From NCBI GenBank assembly GCA_034440635.1, contig JAOTON010002077.1, forward strand, positions 62,001 through 126,000: DNA of 64,000 bases, in the 5' to 3' direction. This document shows, one piece after another, positions 1-12,600 of the stretch. The position numbers and the translations under genes are program-made. Source of the DNA: Lepas anatifera. Taxonomy: Eukaryota; Arthropoda; Thecostraca; Lepadidae. The number at the start of each line of letters is the position of its first letter. The stretch's first letter is position 1. The notes beneath the pieces are model-generated. The model had not been told where the DNA came from, did no database searches, and worked only from the letters and a program-made list of their open reading frames with translations.

Positions 1-279
1 TGTAGACCCTGGAGGGGTCATGAAGTGTAGGAAGTTTCAAATCGATCGATTTTGAAATGTAGCTCTTACAGAGCTCTAAAGGTGAAGTGAGGTGACCTTG
101 GTTGACCTCGTCTGGTGACCTGACCTTGGGTGACCCGGGGTAAAAAATTTCAGGGATGATGGGAAAATGATGCAGTGAGAGGTAGAGCCCTCAACCGCGG
201 TGCTGCGCCTCGTCGTTTTTCTGCTATTCCGGAAAAACCTTAGGGGGGCCATCGATGGCCGCCCCCGGTGGGGCGAGGG
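1..279. mobile_element. Partial TTAA-type AGGTCA-rich element (right part)
   Basis: Bases 90-279 resemble the right third of the element at 284-1123: the same run of tgacctgacc, a gcgcctcgt..tttttctgct block and a gaaaaacc block before a GC-rich end at TTAA. It therefore looks like the right end of a related copy sharing the TTAA at 280-283. Confidence 0.5.
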
Positions 280-283
280 TTAA

Positions 284-1123
284 CACGCGCATTGACGGGG
301 GTCTGAGCCACCTTCGCATTGACGGGGGGCGGGTACCCGCCCCTAAAATCTCGAGAACCACGGTAGGTAGCGAAAAACAGTAAACGGCGTTGGGCTGCCC
401 GTCCACTTCTCCATCGAAAACATTTGAACCATTTTTTTGTCAGGTCACATTTAAGGTCACGAGAGGTCAAAACATGCCGTCATAGGGATAACATGTAAAT
501 TCAGTTTTTCGGCCATTAAATCTGAACAAGTAGAGATAGAGCAAAACGACTTAAAGTATATGAAATATGAATCCTCTCAGCAAGCCGAATCGAATGATAT
601 ATAATTTGACCTTGCTAGGTCAAATCAAGGATTTGACCTGACCTGAGGTCAGGTCAGGGTCAAATTATATAAAATGCATATCACTAGAACCGCAAAGCCC
701 AGGCGAGTCTAATACAGCTAAAATAAATGCTCTATCACCATCCGTTACTGAGTTATTCCGTAAAAACAATTTTTCCCATGTATTTCCAATGGAGAGGTCA
801 TGCCTCGTACCTGGCCTTAGGTCATCGATATAAAAAATACCGGAACATGTTTTTAGAGAACTCGGTGGGCCCATTTTGCGATATGAGTTTCAATCGGATA
901 AGTTCACCCTGCTCCGACTTATGCTATCTTAAACTTTTTTTGAGGTCGGGTCACTTGCCCTATACTGGTGACCTGACCGGAGATGACCTAACCTTAAAAT
1001 TTTCACAGAAGTTGTAAAAATGATGAGTAAAAGGTATGCCAAGTACGGCGGCGCTACGCGCCTCGTTTTTCTGCTGTCCCCGAAAAACCCGAGGGGGCGG
1101 GTACCCGCCCGTCAATGCGCGTG
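284..1123. mobile_element. TTAA-flanked nonautonomous DNA transposon, AGGTCA-rich
   Basis: Terminal inverted repeats CACGCGCATTGACGGG (284-299) and its complement (1108-1123) are flanked by TTAA on both sides (280-283, 1124-1127). A second internal copy of the end lies near 318. The interior has many TGACCT/AGGTCA half-sites around 605-660 and 940-1000 and no convincing coding frame. TTAA target sites are known for piggyBac and Kolobok superfamilies; assignment between them is open. Confidence 0.75.
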
Positions 1124-1127
1124 TTAA

Positions 1128-1839
1128 TAGTTGCTAACCACAAATCACGTGTATTAGTAGATCTCGCCACTTTGGAGAATAGTTTTTCTTGCATTAAACG
1201 GACTATTAGCATGCCATTTTACAAGCGGCCGGCGTGGATAAAGAAAATCGTGAATCGAAATAATTCGCCCTGACACCGTATTCATTTAGCGACGTATACG
1301 CGAAATCTAGAAATTGAATTCACAACTACTGGCGTTCTCTGAAGGGTCCATTAGTTCCAGTCGAGAGATGATATCGAGCGGCCGCTCCTGATTGATTGCC
1401 TGCGAGTCCGTGAGCCCTCAGCCAAGCGGATGTATGTTGGCCCTGCTCTCAGTCTCGACGTGCGATCAAGCTCAAAGCATCCCGTCGTCCAAATTACGCA
1501 CCGCTAATGAAGTCATCGCGGTGTTGGTCGCGCTGTCGTCCGGAGAAGCTAGCTGCAGAACTGGCTGGACCGGCCTGGCTGCAGGCATCACTTTGAAGCA
1601 GCGCCTGAAGCCATGTCCTCTCTCCCAGGCTACCACGAGAATTGGAGAGTTACAATTGAAATGCGAGAATGACTGGATTTCACGTTACGTTCAAAGCACG
1701 TTGGATATATTTAAATGGCACTTGTGAAACCGCGTGGACACTGCATCTGTTGCTTTTTCTCTACGAAATGAAGACATTACTTTTCTCCTCCCGTGCAAGC
1801 ATTTCTCCATTGTGGAATGTTTCGCATTGCTAGGTCCAT
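1128..1839. other. Intronic or intergenic sequence, no feature seen
   Basis: No family-like coding frame or repeat was recognised. An open frame at 1392-1727 has no recognisable domain and no splice context. Confidence 0.4.
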
Positions 1840-1844
1840 AGGCG

Positions 1845-2118
1845 GATCCAGGAGGTAAGGGGGCACTTGTCCCATCTCCCCGATCGACCGCGGCGCCGTG
1901 ACCCTGAAATGGTCACGGCGCCGCCTTGAACTGTCGTTGGCGGCCCATGGACGTGCAATATTGCTTCCAACGCCCCCTCCCGCCTCCTCAAGATGTGGGT
2001 GTCGGCGCCCCCGCTGTGGGATTTGACGCCCACCCGATTACTTTTTGCCGTCCAAAAGTGGCGCCCTCCTGGTCCGGATGGTGCCCCCCCCTCCCCGATC
2101 GGCAATCCTGGATCTGTG
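1845..2118. repeat. Dispersed ~270-bp GGATCCAGG-ended repeat, copy 1
   Basis: Starts cataggcggatccagg and ends aatcctggatct, giving short inverted ends. Inner blocks shared with the other copies: gggggcacttgtcc, ccccgatcgacc, ccctgaaatgg, gtgggatttg(a/g)cgcccacc and cctcccgcc. No coding potential is evident. Probably a MITE; the class is unassigned. Confidence 0.6.
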
Positions 2119-3311
2119 TATGACTTAGTTTTAGGCTAAGGCCGAGACTAAAGGCGGCGCTAAGCTCATCGTCGCCAAAATTACACGAATAAACTCTGAA
2201 GTGTTCTACTCTGACGATGGTTCTAGCAATGTCAAGCTAACGAGCAACCACGTCTGTTCATGTTGGTCTCTGTTGAATTGTGAAGCTGGTCACTTAGGAC
2301 ATTCGACCGTCAGATTGGCTCGCCAGGCCATATTTTCGCTTTGTTTGGCTGCGTTGAAACCCTGGGGCAGTTGCAGTGCCCCAGGGGCAGAAAGTGGTGT
2401 TTCAGCGCGGGCTGGGATATAAATTTGTCATTTAATGGGAGTAAGTGGTAACACTTTAGATGAAAATTGGTACTATATATGTTTTATTTGCGGTGGGCGT
2501 GATTGGTTCTGGCTATTATATGCATTTTTCCAGACTGCCGCGCGGTATTCGACGATATTGACTCTGACTGAGCATTATTTTACTTATCTGTCCAGTACCT
2601 GAACTGTATGAAATATATCTAGAAAACGTGAAAATTTATGGTTCATTAACATGTCTATTCGTTCTGATTTATACAGAAACAAATCCGAAATTGTGACTGC
2701 CTTCTCCTCTACTTGTGAACGTGATTGCAACTCTCCTGTGTAGCTGCCGCTAACACACCGCGCTTTATAGGAGTGCGACACGGGAGACAGTTTTGGTTAT
2801 TACGGGGCTGGCTTTATCCAAATCAGTCTTGGCTGATTTGAAACCTTGTGTATGTTCCTCCATTTAGTATGCCCAGTGTTTTTAAATGTGATGCGAGTCA
2901 TTTGTTGAAGTCAGCATGCATCATGAAAACCCTGCATCCGCATACCTTACAATCAGTACTGCGTTTCCTACTTCATCCTTTTTCTTCTCTGATGATGGCT
3001 GAATTGTTGAAGATAGCTGAATCTGCTTGATGCTGCTTGCACCCTTCTAATGTGGTAATTTGATACAACCGAAATGTTTCCCAGGCTCAAATGACTTAAA
3101 TAATCTATTTTATAGGCTCAATAATTATGTGTTTGTTCTGTAGTCATTTGATAGCTTTTCATTATACCGGGCCTGCCTGGGCTTATTGGCTTTTTTATAA
3201 AAAAATTCGGGTTTTTGACGGGTCTCAGTTTTGGCATCGAGCCGGGCCGTGGCCGGGGCCTGCACAATGTCCGGAAGCTCACTTCAAATGTATACTTGTA
3301 CTTATTATAAA
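2119..3311. other. Noncoding stretch upstream of the 14-3-3 second exon
   Basis: AT-rich sequence without recognisable genes. The missing start-codon exon of the 14-3-3 gene was looked for here and not found. Confidence 0.4.
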
Positions 3312-3430
3312 CATAGGCTCACCTGACACCCCTTGTGCACGGTTTTGACACCGCTGTGCTCCCGCTGTACACCCTTCGTGCGTGCGTTTAACACTGCTGT
3401 GCTCCCGCCTGACACCCCTTGTGCGTGTAT
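3312..3430. repeat. Short tandem repeat just upstream of a 14-3-3 acceptor
   Basis: Units of about 43 bases with cgctgtgctcccgc and tgacaccccttgtgc recur and end a few bases before the acceptor ctgcag at 3436. Confidence 0.6.
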
Positions 3431-3436
3431 CTGCAG

Positions 3437-3636
3437 AAATGGTGGAGGCGATGCAGGCGCTGGCGAGTCTGGACGTGGAGCTGACAGTGGAGGAGCGCAA
3501 CCTGCTATCGGTGGCCTACAAGAACGTGATCGGCGCGCGCCGCGCAAGCTGGCGCATCATCTCCAGCATCGAGCAGAAGGAGGAGAGCAAGAGCGCCGAG
3601 GAGAAGCTGGAGATGATCCGCAGCTACCGGATCAAG
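3437..3636 (+). CDS. 14-3-3 epsilon, second coding exon
   Basis: Starts after the acceptor ctgcag with AA, completing a Glu codon begun upstream, and runs [20 protein letters not shown] to EMIRSYRIK. It ends ATC AAG before the donor GTGAGA. It contains signature 1 and the basic pocket residues. The donor side is repeated about seven times immediately downstream. Only this first donor keeps the frame: reading through it meets a TGA after [12 protein letters not shown]. Confidence 0.95.
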
Positions 3637-6600
3637 GTGAGAGATATATGTACCACATGGAGATGATCCGCAGCTACCGGATCAAGGTGAGAGATACGCA
3701 ACGGATGGAGATGATCCGCAGCTACCGGATCAAGGTGAGAGATACGCAACGGATGGAGATGATCCGCAGCTACCGGATCAAGGTGAGAGATACGCAACGG
3801 ATGGAGATGATCCGCAGCTACCGGATCAAGGTGAGAGATACGCAACGGATGGAGATGATCCGCAGCTACCGGATCAAGGTGAGAGATACGCAGCAGATGG
3901 AGATGATCCGCAGCTACCGGATCAAGGTGAGAGATATATGTACCGCATGGAGATGATCCCCAGCTACCGGATCAAGGAGATAGATACGCAACACATGGAG
4001 ACCATCGGCGGCTCCATGCTCAGGGTGAGAGATACGCAACAGGAGGGCTGGTACAGGTCATCGGGCAGGAGGACAGGTCAGGATCTCATCCCTATATGTG
4101 ATCGTGATGTTTACTGATGCGAAGGGAACATAATGGTGTTGATCAATCGGTGGTAATTCGGGTGTTGTAGGGTATTTGAGTGTGTTGTTTCGTCACATGA
4201 TACCAATGCTATTTTTGGGATTTGCCTTTTTACCGACGCTCGGGTGCACTTCCGTAACGCGAACATTCTGAACGTTTGGGAACTTAGCATTGGGGGTGAG
4301 GTTTTTTGTTGTCTGTTACACCGAGGTATGTGTCTCCGACGTCACTTCATACTCCGTGGACGGATCCAGGGGGACAAAGGGGCATTTGCCCTTCCCCGAT
4401 CGACCCTCGGTAGCCCCCTAAAATGGTCACGGTCCGTCCCCCCTGAAATGCCGCTTCCCGCCCACCATCCCCCGGCCTGGGATGCGAGTACCGGCGCCCC
4501 CACAATGGGATGTGGTGTACACCGGGTAAGTTATTTCCGTACAAAAGTGGTGCTCCCTGGTCTGGACAGCGTCCTTCCCCGACCATGCCCCCCTCCGCGA
4601 TCAGCAATCCTGGATCCGCCCGTGGCTCACACTGCCTCCATGTCTCTAGGCCTCTGTTATGCGTATAGTTAACAAACAGCTTCATATGTTTCTCATACAT
4701 AGGGCCACGCAGCTGTCTTGAACGGGGAAACTATGGGATTTACACCAGTAGCAGCAATACATGCTTTGTGAATTGGGTGGTAGCCATGCGATGCAATGAT
4801 TGCGGATTGTGTTCTCGTGTGGTTAACATAAAAATGAATTAAATAATGTATTAGCGATTTGCCTACACTAGCACCCAATGCAGACAATTAGTTTGGTAGT
4901 AGAAACATTGTATGGCCACTGTTTTGCTTGCCGTCCATCATTGAGTCGAAATGTCTACTTGCAACACTGCAGCAGCTGTGCACCTGCGAAGGGTTCTGAC
5001 ACAATTGATCTCATACTCAGAAACGTGCACCTCAACTGGGAAGGATGTGACGTCATCCAGGCTTTTTCGGATCATCCATAAGATACTCTGTTCATGGCCA
5101 GATAATGGTTTTTGTACACGGCTGCTTTCCCGTGACGTCAGCTTCCACCCACTCGCCCTCTGCTGCAGTGTTATTTTTAAGTTATTAGGAATAAGGAGTG
5201 TGCAGATAAGTTTTAGCATTGGTGCCAGGCAAGCTCTGTCAGTAAGATTGAGGAAGGTATGGTGGTTTTGTGTTTTGTTCTTCTGTTTCGACCGATATCG
5301 CAAATTGTGGGCTTGTGTAACAGGATCGGAAGCTTCAACGGCCCCCAGTGTTGTGTCTTACACTGGATGCGATTTGCCGTGAAATACTCTCGTAGAAGAG
5401 TGAACGGCACGTGCCAACTGCTCCCGCCGGCGACACTCTGGCTGAATTGGCAGGGGGAGGACCTCAGGTAATCCCTATCGAGCGGTGAGTGCGCGCGGGC
5501 GGTCAGACCGCCGTCTGTGGCACCCGCTGGGCCCGCCGCCGACTTCAGTCCGCTTCACCGTGACGTCCGGCGCCCGGAGTCGGTTCCGTTTCCGATCAAT
5601 CACCTGGGAATACCGGCGTCTCGGTGGCCGCCGCTGGGAACTGAAGGGAGCCGCGCCGTGAGCTGCGGTCACAAAACACGGGGCCGTGTCGGCGCGATGG
5701 AGCCCGGTGGTTTTGTATCGTTTCTGTAGGGAGCGGCGCCATCGCTGTCGCGTCTCTGGCTGTGACTGCAGTCCGGCGGTTCAATGGGACGGGCTTACTC
5801 TCGGAGGCCAACTCGCCGCCGTGTGTGTCTCGCTATGGCTGTTCTGGTCTGTTTGGGTCAGTTTTGGCTGGCTGTTTGGCTCCACTCGCTAGGACTGCCG
5901 AGCCGGCCACTGGCTGCACGGTGCAATGCATCATGTCATTTCCTATCAATTGTACTATCTTGTGTGTGGGGCCCGGGCGTGATGATCGTAATAATGGTAG
6001 AATATGAATGCTATCCTAAGCCCAATTTTTGTGATGTTTCAGCAAAAGTTGATTTGTGGGTCCTAAAAGCATATAAAGGCTTAAAGGTCTGAGCCTCTGC
6101 CATTTTAAAACGTGGGCTTTATTGTGGATTCCCTGCTTGATTTTGTGACAATAGTTACGTCGTCAGTAGTTACGTCGTTGAGTGTGTGCTCCTTATCGTG
6201 TTATTAAATGTGCGTTATGTATTGACTGTCGATATCCTCCCGACGCAGACAGTCAGGATCATAAGACTAATTTATTGGCGATGACAATGTCTGGAAGTCG
6301 TACAGCTCTGTCCCATGTTCAGCTGTGGTGGACTGCCGCAGGAAAGGTGCTGCGTGTCATGGTGGAAGCAAACTTGTTTTGCGATGCTTGCATGCTACTG
6401 ACTGGTTCTTTCAGAAAAAATTGCTGTCCTCGGTGCCATCAAGCGACCTTTTCGGGAAGGGCATGCATCCAACTTGTTTTGCCAGAAAAATGACGCTCCT
6501 CGCGGTGCATTCGACGCCCTTATGCGGAGCCCTGTTCAGTATGGGGACCGTTGGACTGTCGTCTTATTACAAAGGGAGGCACAGTTCCAGGAAGAACTTA

Positions 6601-9600
6601 CTGAACGTGTTGAACTGGTGAGAGTGGGAGGGTGGGTGTGAGGGCAACATACTACTGCGGGAACGGTGAGAGGTATACCTATCAATTTGTAATACATGTG
6701 TACGTGTAACTCTTTATCTGGGGGTACCTCAGATGAAGATGGAGCTGAAGAACCGGTGTGGGGAGATTCTGGAGCACAATACCCGTGTAACCCTTGATTT
6801 GCTTGTGCCTCAGGTGGAGACGGAGCTGAAGAACCGGTGTGGGGAGATTCTGGAGCTGTTGGACACGCACGTCATCCCCTCCGCCACCACCGAGGAGTCG
6901 CGAGTCTTCTTCCACAAAATGTGAGCCCGTCCGCCGCTCTTCACGCCGAGTCCACGCCGACCATTTGACCTGGGGAACCGCCTGCCTGCCCAAAATACCA
7001 GCTCTTTGGACATGCTATCATCATCTTTAAAAATAATAGAATAGAATAAACATGATAGAATGTAAATATTGTATTATGCTACCTCTCAACGCAGGTATCT
7101 TCTATGACACACAATGCTGTATTTTCCATATGGATTCCCATCAAGATGCTGTTGGCATTTGACTGAGCGCAAAACGCAGCGTTAGTTTTCATTGGCTGGA
7201 ACGGGATGTCGTAATGGACTGCAGTAACGCTGTTGTTGGCGCTGGCTTGTGAACGGCGTGCGAGGCCTGGTGAAGGGAGGTGTGGTTCTGTCAATTGATT
7301 GATGACTTCAGCGCTGTTGTAACGCGGCTGAAGCCTAGCCCGTTGAAGGTCTTCCTTGAACACCACTGAAGCAGCCGGCACCTTGCACCAACCTCTTTTG
7401 CTGACTTCTACATCAGCTAGATGCTACATTGGCAGTGCTTCTCCTCTCATAATACACTGAAAATTGGTAACGTTAACATGCTAGACTGGGTCTGACCCAC
7501 GGCGCACATCGAGCGTTCAGGAACCCTGTTCAAACTTATGCTGGGTTCTGGCTTCCTAAGCCGCCCTGTCTCAACCCTGACGTCCGTGTTGGTTCTGGCG
7601 GAAACTCGCTCGTGTTAGCTGTGCAGTTATCCTCTCTCTACCTTCAGCTCTGTCAGCCCGCTGTATCATGGCGGCTTGTTTTTTTGTTGAGAGCGGTTTG
7701 GTGTAGAGGGTGGAAAGGGGTAAAGGGAGACGGTACTGTCCCTGACCGGGCGGCTAAAACTAATCGCCATTCTGGTTCCCTGTCTGCCCGCCTTGCACGG
7801 TGTCGACCGTGGCGGTGCGGCCGTATCAGACACTTTCCTCCTAAAACTGTACCTGGGGCGGCCAGTTTCATGGTATTGTCCTTTCAACGAAACTAGTCCT
7901 GGTTATGTACAAAGCCAATGGCACGTTCAGATTTTGTATACAACGTTCCGTCTTCGAGCGCTCCCATTTTCAGTTACAAACCACCTGGCTGTCTTTAACA
8001 CACCTCACCATCCACATTATTGCCACTCGATCGCCTTCTGTAACCTTTTTCGTGTTGTCATCGATCCATCAACGTGTCTGAAAAGTCACGTGTTTCCATG
8101 TAGGAAAGGAAGCTGGGCCCCTGACAGATAAAGGAAACCTGCAGCCAGTGCAGTGGGTACGTGACGTAAACGGTAGCAGACGTCACGTTCACGTGATGCT
8201 TGTTTAGAATTCACGGCTTGGCCTCGCCAGCCTGTGCACGGGGTGTGATTGTTCCGTATCTGGGGCCCTGGCTCTTCGGGGGCGGGCTGGCGGGGTGACT
8301 GACTTCGGCGTGATATATTTAACGCCAGCCGTCCGGCGGCGGTATATGTGGCGATCACCAGGGTGGTGGGGTTAACCAGCATGGGGGGAGGGGTGGAGCG
8401 GCCCCACACTCAGTATGATTATGCTGTATAGAATTAACCGGCAATTGCTCATAATATAATGCAATAGAAAACGCCAAATAGTATATTAATATTTCGACGT
8501 GTCTTCTTCAGAAAAAAAGTTTTGAATTTGAAAGTCATTGATAGCAATGATTTGTAAATTCAATTTGAATTTAGGGCGAACAGCAAGCAGGTACACGTGA
8601 AAACAATTTCTAACATCTTGCGGAGGATACAGTGTGATGACCTAACTAAATATTTGTTACTTAAGCCGGGGATGAGGTGGCTTAGTGGATAGCACCCTTG
8701 TCTTCTAAGCCACCGGTCGGTTCAGTCCCGGCGGAGCCTCTGAATAAGTCGATCTGATCCCCAAATCCCTCCAACAGGGTGAGTTGGCGACGCCGTATGA
8801 CCCTGGCATTGGTGCGTCGTTAAACCCCAACAATTATTTGTTACTTAAGCAATGCCATTGTTTAAGCATTGCCATTGCTTAAGTAACAAATATTTTGTTA
8901 GGTCATCACACTGTATCCTTCGCAAGATGTTAGAAATTGTTTTCACGTGTACCTGCTTGCTGTTCGCCCTAAATTCAAATTGAATTTAAAAATCATTGCT
9001 ATCAACGACTTTCAAATTCAAAACTTTTTCTGAAGAAGAAACGTCGTCGAAATATTAATATACTGTTTGGCGTTTTCAATTACATTATATTATGAGCGAT
9101 TGCCGGTTAAGTCTATATAGCATAATCATCATGACTATCACGCTCAAAACAACACTTCAAACTCTTAAAACCCACACTCATTGTTAGAAAAACTCTGATC
9201 TCAGACACGCTGGAACAGTGTGTAGAAATTATACCTCCCAGCCAAATGCTGAGCTGGTAAATTTTAACTCCACCCCGGGGTGTCATAACGATTAATTTAG
9301 TGCCTGACACTGGCCTTGGCTACTGACCTATGACTGTTAGGCACCTTAAGGCGCGTTCAGTATGCTGCTGTAAACGCCATTGTTCGTGGAGTTCGGTGTG
9401 GTTGTGAAAATTGAGCAGCAGTAGGTGGGCGTGCTTGCCCGTTTACCACGCACGAGGTGGCCCGGTTCCGCTGGGTCGTAACGTCCGAAAAACACCAGTT
9501 TTTCTCCTGCCGCTACGTAGCCAGTGTGAATTGTTACTATCCGATTATATTCATCACCCACTTCACTCGATGTAGCGTTACTTCATTCGCTTGGCACGTG

Positions 9601-12600
9601 CGCTAGTGAATAACATGCCCGGGCTACTGAAACTGGCATGTCGACGATCTTTATTCGGTTTGTTCGATACATTAGAATGCGTCTCCATTTTTAATGCCTG
9701 CACCTGTGGACGTTTTTCTCGGCCGATACTAAACTCCGCTCTGACAGTCAGACGCGCCTCGTGGGCATGCGTCGCGCGCGCTGTCGTCCCTAAACATTCC
9801 GGGTGCTGTCCTCTCACTTGAGAGATGTTGGCGTTTTGTTGGACGGCAGGCTTCCGCTGCCCGTTTGAATCGGTCGACTTGTGTGGGAGGCCTGCGGGAA
9901 CTGTTTGTACAGTACACGCGGCCCCCGGCGGTGGCGTTACGGCGCAGTAGCGTCGAGGACCGCGAACGGACTCCTCCAGTGTTTTTTACGTTGTTGCCGG
10001 GATCGCAAGGACTTGCAAACCGTAGCACATATTTTCAAGATTATGTGTGTTTACTGCCGGAAATGTTTAGTGTCAACGGACTGAGCAGATTTCGGATCGC
10101 CAGGCTGCACCAGATTGCTCCTATAAAACGTACATATGCCCGAGACGTCACAGACGGGAGCATTGAGCAGGGACTCATTGAAACAGCGAAGCCTTAATCA
10201 CAAGGGCCCCAAGAGAGTTTCTACCTTGTTTTTCGTTTGTATTTTAGGACCACTCCCAACTGCCCTAATTGCCCAGTGACAGGGACTGTTGGCGTGGGTG
10301 TTTAATGAACCTTTGCACTGCACTGGGTCAGATATGACACGGGAGCCGGTATCCCGCCGTGGGGATGGAACCCACTCTGATCCACGCATCACAATTTGGA
10401 TGCAGGCAATAAAGCCACCGGGCCAACCCCCTTCCCCATCCCTCCTCCATTGTCTACCTGTATGGGTAGGTAAGGCTCCCCGCCGTTCCACTCCGCGGGG
10501 CGTCCCTGCCGTAGGACGTCCGCACCCGCTCAGACTGGCCAGTGACGATGGACGGCACACTCCCTCCCGACATTAGCCCCTGTAAGTCCCTCTGGACGCA
10601 CCTAATGCCGACTGGATCCCCTTAAGTGCTTACAACGAGCAATGTTAAGCCCAGTGTTACCGCAATCCTGGAAGTTAAGTATTTGTGTCACGCCACTCTT
10701 GCGTCAGAGGCAAGTCCCACTGAGAAGTGGAGCTATCTGACGAAATGGGATCGTCATCTGATGCAGAACTAGTGTTTTTAGTCCGAAAATGCTTATGGGG
10801 CATCGGTGTCCTGTTATCTTTCAAATGGTGTCAACTCTGCTTATATTTGTGGTCAGACTCATGACGATCTGGTATCTCTGGTGGTATGCTATGTGTTGTC
10901 CTGTTCATCGTTGCCCTGCCATTGCGTAAGGCGACCTACATGCGCTCGGCCACGTGGTCATCATGTCAGCGCGTGCCCTTTTGTCAGGTGACAGAGCGCT
11001 CATGGCACCTCTGAGCGCTATCGTCACGCCTGTCACAACTGCGACGCACTCCACTTGGGAGCGCCCTGCCTCAGCCGTTTCGTTGTGGTATGAGTGGCTA
11101 CCACGCCGCAGACTGGCACTGCCATGCTGCTCCCGCTCACAGAACATGGGGTCGGACCTGCCGGCAGGAGGCGGTCGGACCTGTTCGCAGTGACACCGCC
11201 CGTCACGGCGTGACGCCGGGCGACATGGTGGCGCCTCCCGGCCCGTCCGTGCCGGCAGCCCCACCACCTCCGTCCCCGCGATGGGTGATGATGACGCCTC
11301 TCGCCTCTGTGGGATGACGGCTTCTGGGTATGTGCCGCCCAGCTCATCGAGGGATACCCGCGTCCCCAGAACTTGGGGCGGCTGTTGCAAATCTGCACTC
11401 CTTTTTCCTCGTGCATGTCAACGGTGCCTCCTTTCCGCTCCTCTAGTTACGAAGGTGCGCTGCATGAGTAGAAGACCTACCGAATGAGAGCGCTGCGGGC
11501 ACGTATAGTCTGCAGCTGCAATGCCCTAAAGCTCCAATCATTATCAGAACGAGAGCGCTGCATACTTAAGCGTCTTTTGAGCTAACTGGTGATAGCTGGT
11601 TTCAGCTCGTTGCGGCCACGGTCCGTACTCTCAAACTGCGCTGAGCAGTCGTTGACAAAGACGACTGCTAATTTTCTTTGTACGATATGTGTGAATTCGG
11701 TAATACCCGTCGTGAGTTTCCTCCCTTTTGTCCAGTTCTGTGTGCGGAGCAGGGTGACTGGTGACTGAGCTTGTTTCTGAGAGGCCATTCGGCTCCGACC
11801 GGCCCGTCACGGTGCTTCTGTTCATCCGGCGCAGAGGGCGTCCTTTCTTTATCAGGACGGTTCGGGATCGGGACGGGCGATGCTCTTCTGCGTTGCCAGT
11901 GCTGGATCTGCTGATCGGAGGTGTATAGTCGCCGACTATCTCACACCAGTGCCTTAGCTGATCGCCCGGGCAGTGCACGACACAACCGATTTGAACATTA
12001 TCCTCTGGCCGAATAGGCCTGAAGTAGGAGTCCTATAAGGTGTCGGTCTCCGTTGTTCTAGCCCGTGTAGATCGCATTTCGTACTGTCTTCAGTAGCTTT
12101 TTCCGGGGTTGAAAAGACTGGCACATTTATAGCGGTCCTACAACATGGACCAAACGGCGACCATCATGAGCTACCCGGCGTTGGCAGTGCCTTGAGTCAG
12201 ATGGTTGCCGTTTTCTTCAGCGTTATGTCTGTATGTGGAGGTTAGATGGCATGCTGTGCTCACCCCTCCATTCATCAGGCATGGTCATTAGGTGGACTGG
12301 AACACGGGGGCGATTTAGTCGCAGATGGAAAAGTGCGCTATAACGTGCTAAACTCACTGACGGTTTTTCATGACATACACCTGCTGACACGGTCGCTTTT
12401 GCGCTCTGGCATCGACAGGCGTTTGCAAAGCCACCTTTTTGTGCTGATCGTGACACCGTCGCGGAGGCGTTTTTGTGTTTGTTTTTTGTCGTCAGTCGAA
12501 GCAGGCCCGTCACTTCCGAGAGCCAGAAAACGCGTTTACAAACATCACCGGAGGTTGAACCTGCTGTGGGCAAACCTTTTTAAACGTAGAATACTCCTCC

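Noticed and set aside
1..3436. Search for the 14-3-3 start exon (expected acidic-basic opening before the Glu-Met-Val-Glu junction)
   Set aside because: No matching frame with a donor was found; the exon must lie left of the window.
4938..5382. Overlapping 121- and 143-codon frames on opposite strands
   Set aside because: Mutual shadows without similarity to any family I recognise.
10570..10745. 5S rRNA-like wording (ggaagttaagt)
   Set aside because: Only a short motif resembles 5S; the rest does not fit.
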